From Magnetococcales bacterium (GTDB lineage: Bacteria; Pseudomonadota; Magnetococcia; Magnetococcales; JADFYX01), in contig JADFZS010000009.1 in assembly GCA_015232405.1 (NCBI GenBank), positions 1 through 64,000 of the forward strand: DNA of 64,000 nucleotides, written 5' to 3'. Both the position numbers and the translations under genes were made by a program. Positions 40,201 to 49,721 of the stretch are shown here, one piece after another. Position 1 is the first letter of the stretch, and each line of letters opens with the position of its first letter. The notes under the pieces were generated by a model. The model saw only the letters and a list, made by a program, of their open reading frames with translations. It had not been told where the DNA came from and searched no databases.

Positions 40201-41147
40201 AAAACACTAGCTAAGTTACTTATGGCTTCTATATAGTCTGGTTGAATATCAATGGCTCGTTGATAACTGGTTGTAGCCTCATCTAATCTAGCCTGTTCTT
40301 CCATTAAATAACCGAGATTGTTATGGGCTACTGCAAATTTTGGATTTAACGATATGGCTTTGTTTATAAAGTTGGCGGCCTCATCAAATTGTCCCAACTC
40401 TGTCATGATAAAACCAAGATTGCTGAGAGCTTCCACATAATCCGGTTTTATTGATATGGCCCGTTGATAGTTTGCAACAGCCTGATCCAGCTTTTGTTGC
40501 TCTTGGAAGATACTACCAATACAGTTATACACCTCAGCAAAGTTGGGATTTATTGAGCAGACATGTTGATATACAGCTATGGACTCATCAAACCTACGCT
40601 GCTCTTGCAGGATAATACCAAGATTATATAACGCTTCAATGTAGTCAGGTTTTATGGCTATGGCCTGTTTGTAGCTGGCTATAGCCATATCAATTCTGCC
40701 TTGGGCCTTTAAGATATTGCCAAGGTTAAAATGGGCATCAATATAGTTTGGTTGTATTGATATCGCTTTTTGGCAACAAATGACAGCTTCATCCAATTTG
40801 CCTTGCATCTGTAAAGCAAAGGATAGATTTGAGAGGGCTATGGTATTGTCGGGCTGTAGTTCAAGCACCTTTTTATAGGATGCTATTGCTTCATCTATTC
40901 TGCCGGACTGATGGAAAGAGACTCCTTGGCTTAAAGTGGTTTGCAACTGCAGATCATCACCCTTTGCAACAATATTAGAACCACGTTTTTTTTTAGACTT
41001 TTTCTTCTTATGCCTCCTATCTGCTCTTTTCATCTCTTCTATCTCTTTTAAATAAACCGTTGCTACAGTTTTTTTCGAAAATTCCAAACTTGATTGTGCC
41101 ATAAACCCTGAACTGTTGTAAATTATCCACCGCAACTCCCAAAACAT
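37227..41147 (-). CDS. Giant TPR protein with two TPR + glycosyltransferase-like modules in tandem
   Basis: 1306 aa; two repeats of TPR array followed by W(R/K)xDQYDxxRYxxHKxxLWxGEPxAxKRIxxWxEQGVGE...GALGVPTLxMLGxxPIWYWML. Confidence 0.85.
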   Translation of the reverse strand: MFWELRWIIYNSSGFMAQSSLEFSKKTVATVYLKEIEEMKRADRRHKKKKSKKKRGSNIVAKGDDLQLQTTLSQGVSFHQSGRIDEAIASYKKVLELQPDNTIALSNLSFALQMQGKLDEAVICCQKAISIQPNYIDAHFNLGNILKAQGRIDMAIASYKQAIAIKPDYIEALYNLGIILQEQRRFDESIAVYQHVCSINPNFAEVYNCIGSIFQEQQKLDQAVANYQRAISIKPDYVEALSNLGFIMTELGQFDEAANFINKAISLNPKFAVAHNNLGYLMEEQARLDEATTSYQRAIDIQPDYIEAISNLASVFEEQGKLAESVLLLQRVLAINPNYAIAHNSLGSIANKKGRLNEAVDYYKRAVLLDDKYASAYNNLGLVQLLLGDYKNGWRNFSWRWELDQYDVDRYSFHKEKLWQGEPLAGKRILVWGEQGVGENLLFASVVKDLIKIGDDIVLECNERLLKLFLRSFPSITVIPHPEKLEIEKHDLEYDYIVPFGNICQWLRPDINSFSPTPYHLIADENLKQVFRKRYLKESNNLLVGLSWMSKSTGYKNKSMTLMDLLPLLEIEGITFVNLQYGDTSEERRLFFEKTKINIIDDPEVDQMGEMDSFAAQVAAMDVVVTISNTTTHMAGALGVPTLVMLGVLPIWYWMLDKKDCVWYSSLTLYRQQEIGVWQDVVVEVTKEITTNFLPLISETKSSDETTLNKIQSILAKGVELHNSGSIDGAIKCYEEVLEIQPENIVALSNLGLAFQVQGRLDKAISSCEKAIAINPKYVDVHYNLGNILRVAGKIDGAISSYKKAISIKKDFAKAHFNLAVSLQEQGKFDEAIISYKDAIAISKHDVAAYNNLGIIYQEQGKLDSAVAIYQQALKIQPDYVEAHYNLGLTLHKEGKFDLAVESYKKAIAINEDYAEAHYNLGVTLQEQGRLNQAVESYQQAITIKPDYAKAYNNLGIITLEQGQLDSAIAIYKKGIAIKPDYADTYNNLSLVQLLKCDFKQGWSNYVWRWKTDQYDSHRYYIHKKNLWRGEPVANKRIYIWAEQGVGESIIFSRMLTDLIDDGASIVLECNHSLIKLFARSYPTITCISPAKEVSLEDLEKNFDYIVPFGNLCSWLRPDLDSYPQNPSLLVADGDHTTKLRNSYRQSPEDILVGIAWYSNSLKYKNKSISLLNLRPLFDIEGVTFVNLQYGDTRKEREELKKSGDITFVHDDSIDQMENLDSFAAQVAAMDLVVTISNTTAHISGALGVPTLLMLGEVPIWYWMLNRTDSPWYPSLTLFRQKKQGDWGDVVNAVGREIKSRIAKNS

Positions 41148-41230
41148 AATTTTGCTATATAGTTAGTGAAGATAAAATAACAAAGTACAAAATGAGAAAA
41201 TAGCCTGTTGTCCAAGAAATTCATGATTTT

Positions 41231-41260
41231 TTGCAACTTATCTTAACTTGGTGTTACAAT
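41231..41260 (+). promoter_or_regulatory. Candidate sigma-70 promoter upstream of PilZ gene
   Basis: ttgcaa-18 nt-tacaat. Confidence 0.35.
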
Positions 41261-41325
41261 GAGCCGAGTAAAAGGAGAGAATATAGAAGCTATGACTAGC
41301 TTTAACAAAAAGCAGGAGCGTAAAA

Positions 41326-41703
41326 ATGAGCGACCAAGACAGCCCTGAGACTCCATCTTCCAACCGACGTTTTTTCTCCCGGGTAGATTTCTCTCACGAT
41401 ATAACTTTACAGACAGAATCTGGCGAGACTATTCCTGGTGCTTTTAGTGATATAAGCTTAAAAGGTATGCTATTTCTTGGCGATACTCTACCCCAAGAAG
41501 GTGAAAAAGTTACCGGAACCCTGGAACTAGGAGATATTACCATTAATATCAGTGGAGAAGTGTTGGCCTCAAACAAGGAACGGGGAGCAGCTATTCTTTT
41601 TAAAGATCTCGACTTTGATTCATTTGCCCATCTACGCCAACTACTCTCTTTAAACCTTGGTGACTCCGACAAAATCGATAAAGAGTTTTTTACTTCACTT
41701 TAA
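41326..41703 (+). CDS. PilZ-domain protein (putative c-di-GMP receptor)
   Basis: RRFFSRVDFSHDITLQTESGETIPGAFSDISLKGMLF (RxxxR-like and DxSxxG-like motifs). Confidence 0.75.
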   Translation: MSDQDSPETPSSNRRFFSRVDFSHDITLQTESGETIPGAFSDISLKGMLFLGDTLPQEGEKVTGTLELGDITINISGEVLASNKERGAAILFKDLDFDSFAHLRQLLSLNLGDSDKIDKEFFTSL

Positions 41704-43998
41704 GCCCTCAATAGCTCCTTTTTTCTCCTGTAGCAATTTTTCAAACTCTACAACGCTCACAGGTTCGCTATAGAAGAAACCCTGTACATAGTTACAAAAA
41801 TGTTCTTGTAAGAATTTAAGCTGTTGAGCGGTCTCTACACCTTCGGCAACAACATTTAATTTTAGTTTTTGCGCTAGAGATATAATAGCGGAGACTATCT
41901 CCTGATCGTCAGAATCCTCAGTCAGCTCCATGACAAAAGAGCGGTCTATTTTCAGAGTTTGCAATGGAAAACGTTTTAAAGCACTCAACGAGGAGTAGCC
42001 AGTACCAAAATCATCCAGGGATATCTGAACCCCCATATCTCTGATGCTCTCCATTGTTACCACAGCTTGATCAACATTTTCCATAAGCATACTCTCTGTT
42101 ATCTCAAGTTCCAGCAACTCAGGTGGCATACCTGTTTTGTTCAATATTGCTGTGATGGTATCGACAAGATCTGCTCCTCTCCTAAATTGCAGAGTTGATA
42201 TATTTACCGAGACAACCAAACCTGAATATCCCATTTCATTCCAGATTTTATTCTGTCTACAGGCATTCTCAAGCACCCACATATCCAAAAACTCTATGAG
42301 TTTTGTATCCTCTGCCAAAGGAATAAAATCAGCTGGCATTACAATACCAATATCCTCTCTTTTCCACCGAACCAGAGCCTCCATACCGTTAACAGCACCG
42401 GTTGTCAGATTTAGCTTGGGTTGATAGTAGAGAACCATCTCACCTTCAGATATCCCTTTGCGCAGATCAGCCTCAAGCTTATACCTCTCTGACATAAAGG
42501 TATTCATCTCTTTGGTGTAAAAACGGAATGTAGAGCGACCAGCTGTCTTAGCCTGATACATGGCACTATCAGCATGTTTTATCAGCTCTTCGGCATCTTC
42601 TGCATCATTGGGAAAAACTGTTACACCAATGGAGCCGGAGACCAATGCCTCCCCCTGGGGTAGATTAAAAGGTGTCTCCAGCTGCTCAAGAATTTTTCTT
42701 GTTACCAGCTCAACATAAAAAGGGTGGGTGAGTTGGGGCAAGATGACGGTAAATTCATCTCCTCCCAAACGAGCAACTGTATCGGAGTCACGCACACATG
42801 AGGATATTCTCTTTGCTGCCTCTTGCAATAATATATCCCCAGCCTCATGTCCCATTGTATCATTGACCAGTTTAAAACGGTCAAGATCAAGGAACATCAA
42901 CACCACATCCTTGCCAGTTCTTTTGGCAAACTTTATCGATTGATTTAAACGGTCATGGAACAGAACACGATTTGGCAATCCTGTCAGCTCATCAAACTGC
43001 GCCTGTTGCTTTAACTGCCTCTCCAAACTACGTCTCTCTATCAAACCCACAATAGTGTTTGAAGCTGAAGTCAAAAACTCGCTCTCTTCAGGTATAGGCT
43101 TATGGCCATCTTCCATATAAAGGGTTAAAACACCAAAAACCTGGTCGCTGGTAAGCAGGGGGATACAGTAGTGAGCATGTGGTACTCCCCCTTCATATTT
43201 GATCTCATGGTCAGGATCAGAGGATGAAGAGAAGATAATCTGTTTTTTCTCTAACGCCTTACCACAAAGGCAGACCCCCGGTTTCAACCTGGAACAAAAT
43301 TCAAGTTGCTCATCGCTAAAACCACGGCTACATGATAGCACCAGATCTTCTGTCTCTTGATCAACCAAAAAGACCCCTCCCTTTTTTTGCAGAGAGAGCC
43401 AAGGAACTGAAAACAGAATATCCAATACTGTATCCAACTGCTCTTCAAGGGATATGGGATCAAGGGCGGTCTGTAGCAGTTTACTTATGGCAATACGTGA
43501 CTCATAAGCACGGCTGATCTTATCTTCAGCTTGATGTCGCTGGTCAATCTCATACTCTAGCTGTTGGTTTTTTTCTTGCAGCAGTAAAGCCGACTCCTCA
43601 ATGGTTCGTCTTTTATTGTTCAGCTCTAGAAAAACCCCAACTTTAGACAGCAGAATACGATTGTCGATGGGTTTTCTAACAAAATCTACAGCACCGACTT
43701 GGTAGCCCTGTAAAATTTGATAAGCATCTGCTTCGGCAGCTGTGACAAATATAATGGGTAGTCCCTTGGTCCGTTTTACCCCGTATAGAATCTCAGCCAA
43801 CTGAAAACCGTTCATTTTTGGCATATTGACATCCAACAGTGCCAAAGCAAAATCATGTTCGGCACACAGTGCCAAAGCATCTTCCCCGGATTCAGCTTCA
43901 AACAACTTCGCCTCTACCTTGCTGAGAATCTTCCGCATCGCACTGATATTGGCAGGTAGATCATCAACAATTAATATTTTAGGTAGAACATTGTTCAT
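41695..43998 (-). CDS. Response regulator REC-GAF-GGDEF-EAL
   Basis: REC KILIVDDLPANISAMRKIL; RLGGDEFTVIL; EALVRWKRED; DDFGTGYSSL. Confidence 0.93.
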   Translation of the reverse strand: MNNVLPKILIVDDLPANISAMRKILSKVEAKLFEAESGEDALALCAEHDFALALLDVNMPKMNGFQLAEILYGVKRTKGLPIIFVTAAEADAYQILQGYQVGAVDFVRKPIDNRILLSKVGVFLELNNKRRTIEESALLLQEKNQQLEYEIDQRHQAEDKISRAYESRIAISKLLQTALDPISLEEQLDTVLDILFSVPWLSLQKKGGVFLVDQETEDLVLSCSRGFSDEQLEFCSRLKPGVCLCGKALEKKQIIFSSSSDPDHEIKYEGGVPHAHYCIPLLTSDQVFGVLTLYMEDGHKPIPEESEFLTSASNTIVGLIERRSLERQLKQQAQFDELTGLPNRVLFHDRLNQSIKFAKRTGKDVVLMFLDLDRFKLVNDTMGHEAGDILLQEAAKRISSCVRDSDTVARLGGDEFTVILPQLTHPFYVELVTRKILEQLETPFNLPQGEALVSGSIGVTVFPNDAEDAEELIKHADSAMYQAKTAGRSTFRFYTKEMNTFMSERYKLEADLRKGISEGEMVLYYQPKLNLTTGAVNGMEALVRWKREDIGIVMPADFIPLAEDTKLIEFLDMWVLENACRQNKIWNEMGYSGLVVSVNISTLQFRRGADLVDTITAILNKTGMPPELLELEITESMLMENVDQAVVTMESIRDMGVQISLDDFGTGYSSLSALKRFPLQTLKIDRSFVMELTEDSDDQEIVSAIISLAQKLKLNVVAEGVETAQQLKFLQEHFCNYVQGFFYSEPVSVVEFEKLLQEKKGAIEGLK

Positions 43999-45518
43999 GG
44001 TAATTCACATCCCAACATAAGACACAATTCCAAGGGTATTCCAGATAGTGGTAACACTCGTCCTGCAACCCCAGCCTCGATTGCAGAGCGTGGCATCAGT
44101 TCAGACTCAGCAGTGCTCGGATCTTGAACAATAGTCACCCCACCTTTATCGATTATTTTTCCCAACCCCTTGGTACCATCCGAATTTGCTCCAGTCAATA
44201 GAACACCGATTACCTCTTTGGGATATGCCATTATGGCACTTTCAAATAAAATATCTATTGCAGGACGTGAATAGTTGAATTTGGGATCGTTACTCAACGA
44301 CAAAGATCCTGTTGCCTCAACCATAAGATGAAAACCAGGGGGAGCAATATAGACAAATCCTGGCTTCATCACCTGTTTGTCAAACGCATCCATCACTGTC
44401 AGCTGACTGTGGTTATCTAAATAAGCGGCGAGATATTCAGAATCGGCATCCATAGCTAGATGTTGCACAACAACCAATGGAACAGGTAAATTTTTGGGTA
44501 GGGCGCTTAAAATCATCCGCAACGCAACCATTCCACCAGCAGAACAGCCGATCACCACCACCTTAAAGGTCCGTTTAGGAATATTGAGAATATCTCCATC
44601 ACTTTTTGCTACACGTCTGTCACCACTCTCCCGTCTATCCACCCTATCCCGTCTATCTCTATTACTGAGTACACGAGTATTGGTGACACGTTTTTGGAAG
44701 ATACGCCATTTATCAGAAATGGGAAGGAAATGGTTCTCTACATCAGAAAACCTTAAAGTTTCACGACTGCCCAGACATAAGACCCCCCCATGAACCAGAC
44801 TATCATGGAGAAGTTTTAACACCCGATTTTGCAGGGTGCTGTCAAAGTAGATCAATACATTACGACATAAAACCAGATGAACCTCGGTAAAAACACTATC
44901 TGTGGCCAGGTTAAGAGAAGAGAAAACAATATTTTTCACCAATGATGGATCAATACGGGCATGCTTGTTTTCCACATTATAGTAGTCAGCCAGAGATCTA
45001 CTACCACCCGCCTTTTTATAATTGGATTCACTAGCGACAAGATCTTCTGTTCTATAGAGAGCTTCGGCTGCCTTTTGTAAGGAGTCGTTATTAAAGTCGG
45101 TGGCATAAATACGCACCTTTCCCATCAACCCCTCCTCTTCAAGGAGGATCGCCATGGAGTAGACCTCCTCACCTGTAGAACATCCAGCATGCCAGATATT
45201 TACAAAAGGGTAGGTCTTTAAGATAGATACAACCCGATCACGAACTATGCGGAAAAAATGTGGATCACGAAAAAACTCTGTAAAGGTGACAGAGAGGCTG
45301 TATAGAAGCTCATTAAAAAATTTTTGATCATGAATAATGCGGGGTATAGCCTCAGATATTTTATCGATACCACATGATTTTAGACAATATAGTAGTCTGC
45401 GACGTAGAGAGGCTTGGGCGTAGTGACGAATATCAAAGCCACAACGATGACGCAGTGCCTCAAGAAGAAGTCGTATCTCAAGCTCCTGAGTATTATCGTT
45501 ACCCATGGACGATCTCAC
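43995..45518 (-). CDS. CheR-CheB fusion (methyltransferase + methylesterase, no REC)
   Basis: CheR part TEFFRDPHFF...IWHAGCSTGEEVYSMAILLEEEG...NVLIYFD; CheB part VVIGCSAGGMVALRMIL...VVVQHL...LLTGANSDGTKGL. Confidence 0.92.
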   Translation of the reverse strand: MRSSMGNDNTQELEIRLLLEALRHRCGFDIRHYAQASLRRRLLYCLKSCGIDKISEAIPRIIHDQKFFNELLYSLSVTFTEFFRDPHFFRIVRDRVVSILKTYPFVNIWHAGCSTGEEVYSMAILLEEEGLMGKVRIYATDFNNDSLQKAAEALYRTEDLVASESNYKKAGGSRSLADYYNVENKHARIDPSLVKNIVFSSLNLATDSVFTEVHLVLCRNVLIYFDSTLQNRVLKLLHDSLVHGGVLCLGSRETLRFSDVENHFLPISDKWRIFQKRVTNTRVLSNRDRRDRVDRRESGDRRVAKSDGDILNIPKRTFKVVVIGCSAGGMVALRMILSALPKNLPVPLVVVQHLAMDADSEYLAAYLDNHSQLTVMDAFDKQVMKPGFVYIAPPGFHLMVEATGSLSLSNDPKFNYSRPAIDILFESAIMAYPKEVIGVLLTGANSDGTKGLGKIIDKGGVTIVQDPSTAESELMPRSAIEAGVAGRVLPLSGIPLELCLMLGCELP

Positions 45519-48500
45519 CCTTCCTCTTGGGTAATGGTAATACCAATAAGCTCGGCCAATGCTTGCAAATGTTTATGTGCTTCGACAAAATCATATTTTT
45601 CGATAGCAGACTCCAACAACCCCATGGTTTCCGAGTTAACTTCCTGCCCAATTTTAGTTTTTAATGTTGCCAACTGTTTTTTGGCACGGAAACGTTTTTT
45701 CTTAAGAGAGATAGCCAACTCATTAATCTCTTTTTCTATCTCATCTAATTGGGCCTCATGGTGGGAAGAGTTGTTGGTATTTGTATCATCACCAGCTTTA
45801 TTCATAGCTGAAATGGAACGCATGACCAAATTACAGGCTACGGTAAATGCCTCCATCATATCCAACCAATCATCAGGACGGTTCTCTATGATAGCTTTTT
45901 CCAAATTGGAAGCGGCAAGGTTTAACTCCGTGGCAGCCAGATTTCCCGACATACCACGCACACTATGTAGCAGTCGTCTAGCAGTTGGAATATCCTCTTT
46001 AACATCATCAAACAGACAATTTCTGACATCCTCGACAACAGTAGAGAACTCCTGGACAAAATCCTCTAAAAGAGCCATATAAAGCTCCTGGTTACCATCT
46101 AACCGCTCGACACCAACCTCAACATCAATTCCGGCTAAAAACTCTGGCAGTGTAGAGTCTTCAGAGTTGCTGATCTTCTTTGGAGACACCACTACTTGCG
46201 ATCTATCTTTTTCTGGAATCAATCTTATCATGGCATCAAAGAGCTTTTTCTTATCAATGGGCTTGGGAATATGATCGTTCATACCGGAAGCCAAACAGAG
46301 CTGCCTGTCCTCTTCAAGAGCATGAGCAGTTACTGCAATGATGGGTACATCTTTGCCATAAGCCAATTTACGTATGTGGCTGGTGGTCACAAACCCATCC
46401 ATTTCAGGCATCTGAATATCCATCAAAATCACATCAAATTCTACACTCTCAACCATACGAATGGCATCCATACCATTATCTACAATCTGAACTTCAAGAC
46501 CGACATTACCGAGAATTTCTGCGGCAACCTGCTGGTTAATATGGTTATCTTCAACCAACAACACATGGCAACCAGCAATTTTTTTTGTCACATCATCAAG
46601 ATAGTCAGGGCTTATCTGTAGAGTAAATTCTTCAACCTCTCCACTTTTCACTGGCTCACCAGCTGTTCGCAAAGCAAAAGCAGCGGAAAATTGAAAATTA
46701 CTGCCTTGCCCAGGTGTGCTCTGAACCTGGATTATACCACCCATTTTTTCAACCAGACGCTTACAGATAGTCAACCCCAAGCCAGTACCACCATATTTTC
46801 TTGATGTGGAACTATCCTCTTGAATAAAAGGCTGAAACAACGATTCGATATACTCAGTACTCATACCAATACCGGTATCCCTGACAGAAAACATCAGTAC
46901 AACCTCATCTTTTTGTTGGGATACAACCGAAACTGTAACCCCTATTTCACCTTCATCTGTGAATTTTATCGCGTTGGCAATCAGGTTCATTAAAACCTGT
47001 TCCAAGCGCAGGGAGTCACCAACCAACATATCGGGATATTTGGCTGGTAGGTGCATCTGTAGGGTGACACTCTTCTCCGCCACTTTTTCGGAAAAAAGAT
47101 CTGCCAGGTTATTCAACAGATTGGAGAGCTTGAAATCGACCATTTCAAGTTCCAACTTACCCGCTTCAATTTTAGAAAAATCTAGGATATCATCAATTAT
47201 CCGTAACAAAAAACGTGATGAGTTCATCACTTTTTTGAGGAAGTTTTGTGTTCTATCAGGTGGTTCAGTGAGCAGGGCTTGATCGGTTAGACCAATGATG
47301 GCGTTCATTGGCGTTCTTATTTCATGGCTCATATGGGCCAAAAAGCGATCCTTGGCCTTGCTAGCCTTTTTCTCGGCAATCAACAGCTGTTTCTCTTTTT
47401 CCAACAGCTCCTCCTCTGCCCGTTTATACTCTGTAATATCTTTGGCAACCAGAATAATGCCAGAGACCTCTTTATTGGCGTTGTAGAGTATGGACGATGA
47501 GATCAATACCTGCACTGTACATCCATCTAAAGATCGAAAATTATCCTCAGAGTTTTGTGACTCATTGTGGGCTTTAATGCTGTCTACACACACCGTCATC
47601 TCATTGTCATCAAGACCATCTAAGATATAGCTGGAGAAAAACTCCGATATATTTTGCCCAACCAAATCAGCCTCAGAGCCTGCCAACATTTGACATGCAG
47701 GTTCATTTACCCTTTGGATCAACCCTTTTGTTGATAGAACAATCAGGGCATCGCCCATGGAATCGATGATGCTCTGGGTGTAGGCGTTGGATTGGGTTAT
47801 GAAATCCTTTTGTTGGTTCAGCTCCTTATGGGCATCTTCAGCAGCCTCCAAGGTTCCGACCAAAGCACGGGAAAACTGTTTGCGGTCAGTGATATCACGG
47901 AAAAAAGCGGTTAGATGTGTACCATCTTCACATGAAAATGATGATATCGATACCTCAAGGCTGATCCGCTTGCCGTCAGCACGTAACCCCAAGGTGTCCA
48001 CCATTCTTGAATTGCCACCGATCTCCTTGCCACAGTTCATTTTTTCAATATATCGGGATAGACCCTGCCTATGTTGCTGCCTTAGCTCAGGAGGGACAAT
48101 CTTCTCGGCAATATCTTTTCCCAGAATCTCATGCTGTTTAAAACCAAATAGATTTTCTGCTGCCGGATTAAACTCAACCACAATGCCATTGGTATCAATA
48201 CAGATAATTGCATCCAAGGCATTTTCCATGGTTGCTTGGAGTCGGCTCTCTCTATCAATTGCCCTGATGGTGACACTTTGGTGACTTATACGGAGCTGCT
48301 CTTCAACCTCTTTACGTCTTTTTACCTCCCTCTCAAGCTCTTTTTTCTGTTCAGCCAGAAGCAATATGGAGTCCTCTCTTGCCCGTTTTTCATTCCACAG
48401 CTTTAAAAAAACACTCACCCTGGCCAGCAGAATTTTGTCTTTAAGGGGCTTTTGAATAAAGTCCACCGCCTCCAATTTATTGTATGCTGCCACCACATGC

Positions 48501-48784
48501 TGGTCATCCATATCGTATGCGGTTATAAACAGTATGGGCAGGTTTTTGGTAGCCTCATTTTTACGCAACTCTCTTGCGACCTCAAAGCCATCCATCACTG
48601 GCATGATCACATCTAAAAGAACAACTGCAAAATCATGTTCACGACACAGTTTTAGAGCCAACTCACCTGTTTGTGCTTCTAGAATCTCGACGTTGGTTAC
48701 CGATAATATGCGTCTTAAAACGACTATATTAGGTCTCTGATCATCAACAATTAGAATTTTTGATTTTTGTTGCAGCTGGGTCAT
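45515..48784 (-). CDS. REC-PAS-PAS-HisKA-HATPase-REC-Hpt hybrid kinase
   Basis: REC ILIVDDQRPNIVVLRRIL; FLAHMSHEIRTPMNAIIGLTDQAL; REC VLLVEDNHINQQVAAEIL; Hpt ARRLLHSVRGMSGNLAA. Confidence 0.93.
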   Translation of the reverse strand: MTQLQQKSKILIVDDQRPNIVVLRRILSVTNVEILEAQTGELALKLCREHDFAVVLLDVIMPVMDGFEVARELRKNEATKNLPILFITAYDMDDQHVVAAYNKLEAVDFIQKPLKDKILLARVSVFLKLWNEKRAREDSILLLAEQKKELEREVKRRKEVEEQLRISHQSVTIRAIDRESRLQATMENALDAIICIDTNGIVVEFNPAAENLFGFKQHEILGKDIAEKIVPPELRQQHRQGLSRYIEKMNCGKEIGGNSRMVDTLGLRADGKRISLEVSISSFSCEDGTHLTAFFRDITDRKQFSRALVGTLEAAEDAHKELNQQKDFITQSNAYTQSIIDSMGDALIVLSTKGLIQRVNEPACQMLAGSEADLVGQNISEFFSSYILDGLDDNEMTVCVDSIKAHNESQNSEDNFRSLDGCTVQVLISSSILYNANKEVSGIILVAKDITEYKRAEEELLEKEKQLLIAEKKASKAKDRFLAHMSHEIRTPMNAIIGLTDQALLTEPPDRTQNFLKKVMNSSRFLLRIIDDILDFSKIEAGKLELEMVDFKLSNLLNNLADLFSEKVAEKSVTLQMHLPAKYPDMLVGDSLRLEQVLMNLIANAIKFTDEGEIGVTVSVVSQQKDEVVLMFSVRDTGIGMSTEYIESLFQPFIQEDSSTSRKYGGTGLGLTICKRLVEKMGGIIQVQSTPGQGSNFQFSAAFALRTAGEPVKSGEVEEFTLQISPDYLDDVTKKIAGCHVLLVEDNHINQQVAAEILGNVGLEVQIVDNGMDAIRMVESVEFDVILMDIQMPEMDGFVTTSHIRKLAYGKDVPIIAVTAHALEEDRQLCLASGMNDHIPKPIDKKKLFDAMIRLIPEKDRSQVVVSPKKISNSEDSTLPEFLAGIDVEVGVERLDGNQELYMALLEDFVQEFSTVVEDVRNCLFDDVKEDIPTARRLLHSVRGMSGNLAATELNLAASNLEKAIIENRPDDWLDMMEAFTVACNLVMRSISAMNKAGDDTNTNNSSHHEAQLDEIEKEINELAISLKKKRFRAKKQLATLKTKIGQEVNSETMGLLESAIEKYDFVEAHKHLQALAELIGITITQEEG

Positions 48785-48801
48785 AACGGTTCTATACCTA
48801 C

Positions 48802-49719
48802 CTATTGGCTCTCATTAGGTTTGTCGTCAGAGTTACGTTTAATAACAGCCAACACTTCATTACCTTTATTTTGATAATTAATGGAGTCAAAGCTTACCTT
48901 TAGTGCCATGGCAATTCCACGCCCATGGGTATCAAATACCCGGCTGGGATCGATCTCCATGTATGGCTCCCAATCAAAACCTTCACCCTCATCAACAATC
49001 AAAAAGCGCAATTCATCATCTAGCTTTTCATACTCTACGACCACCTTTTTATTCAGATTTTCAGGCAGCTGTAAACGACGATTGACCTCTTGTTTCCATC
49101 GATCTTTTTCATTAAGGATAGTTTTTTCTCTGTAGGTTATCCCTAGATTACCGTGTTCCACCCCATTCATGAGTAGCTCCAAAAGCCCCAAAACACTGCG
49201 TTGGGGATCAGGACATAACCTTGCCAAACGTACCGCTAGTTCATGGGCATCATCTGTGGTTCTGATACTAAAGAAACCTCTATCCAGATAATCAAAATAG
49301 CCATCCTCATTAGCATCTACCTCTTCTTTGAGGTTTTTGCTATCGGCAATATCCTCAAGAACAGATTTAACAACCGCTTTTAATATTTTGGAGTCAATTG
49401 GCTTGGTTAGATAATATGAAGCACCAACCTCCAAACCTTTTACAATTTCTTCTGGATTGGAGTTTGCCGTGGTAAAGATTACCGGTATTTCAGAGGTCAC
49501 CTCATCATTTTTTAATCTCTGACACACCTCATAACCGTCCATTTCAGGCATGATGACATCAAGTAGAATCAGATCTGGCAACTCAGCAGCCGCCAATGCC
49601 AAAGCCTGTTCACCGTTATTGGCAACCAATATGTCATAATCAGCCTCTAGAATACCCCCAAGAAGTGATATGTGACCTGGTGAGTCATCGACCAGCATAA
49701 GTTTGGCTGTAATCGACAT
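48802..49719 (-). CDS. REC-HATPase_c (RsbW/SpoIIAB-like) protein
   Basis: REC LMLVDDSPGHISLLGGIL; GHKL motifs ELLMNGVEHGNLGI, DEGEGFDW, HGRGIAMAL; no HisKA H-box. Confidence 0.82.
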   Translation of the reverse strand: MSITAKLMLVDDSPGHISLLGGILEADYDILVANNGEQALALAAAELPDLILLDVIMPEMDGYEVCQRLKNDEVTSEIPVIFTTANSNPEEIVKGLEVGASYYLTKPIDSKILKAVVKSVLEDIADSKNLKEEVDANEDGYFDYLDRGFFSIRTTDDAHELAVRLARLCPDPQRSVLGLLELLMNGVEHGNLGITYREKTILNEKDRWKQEVNRRLQLPENLNKKVVVEYEKLDDELRFLIVDEGEGFDWEPYMEIDPSRVFDTHGRGIAMALKVSFDSINYQNKGNEVLAVIKRNSDDKPNESQ

Positions 49720-49721
49720 TA

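Noticed and set aside
29860-41147. Periodic repeats in DNA that could suggest CRISPR or minisatellite arrays
   Set aside because: The ~102-nt periodicity matches 34-aa TPR units in open frames; no identical repeat/variable spacer pattern.
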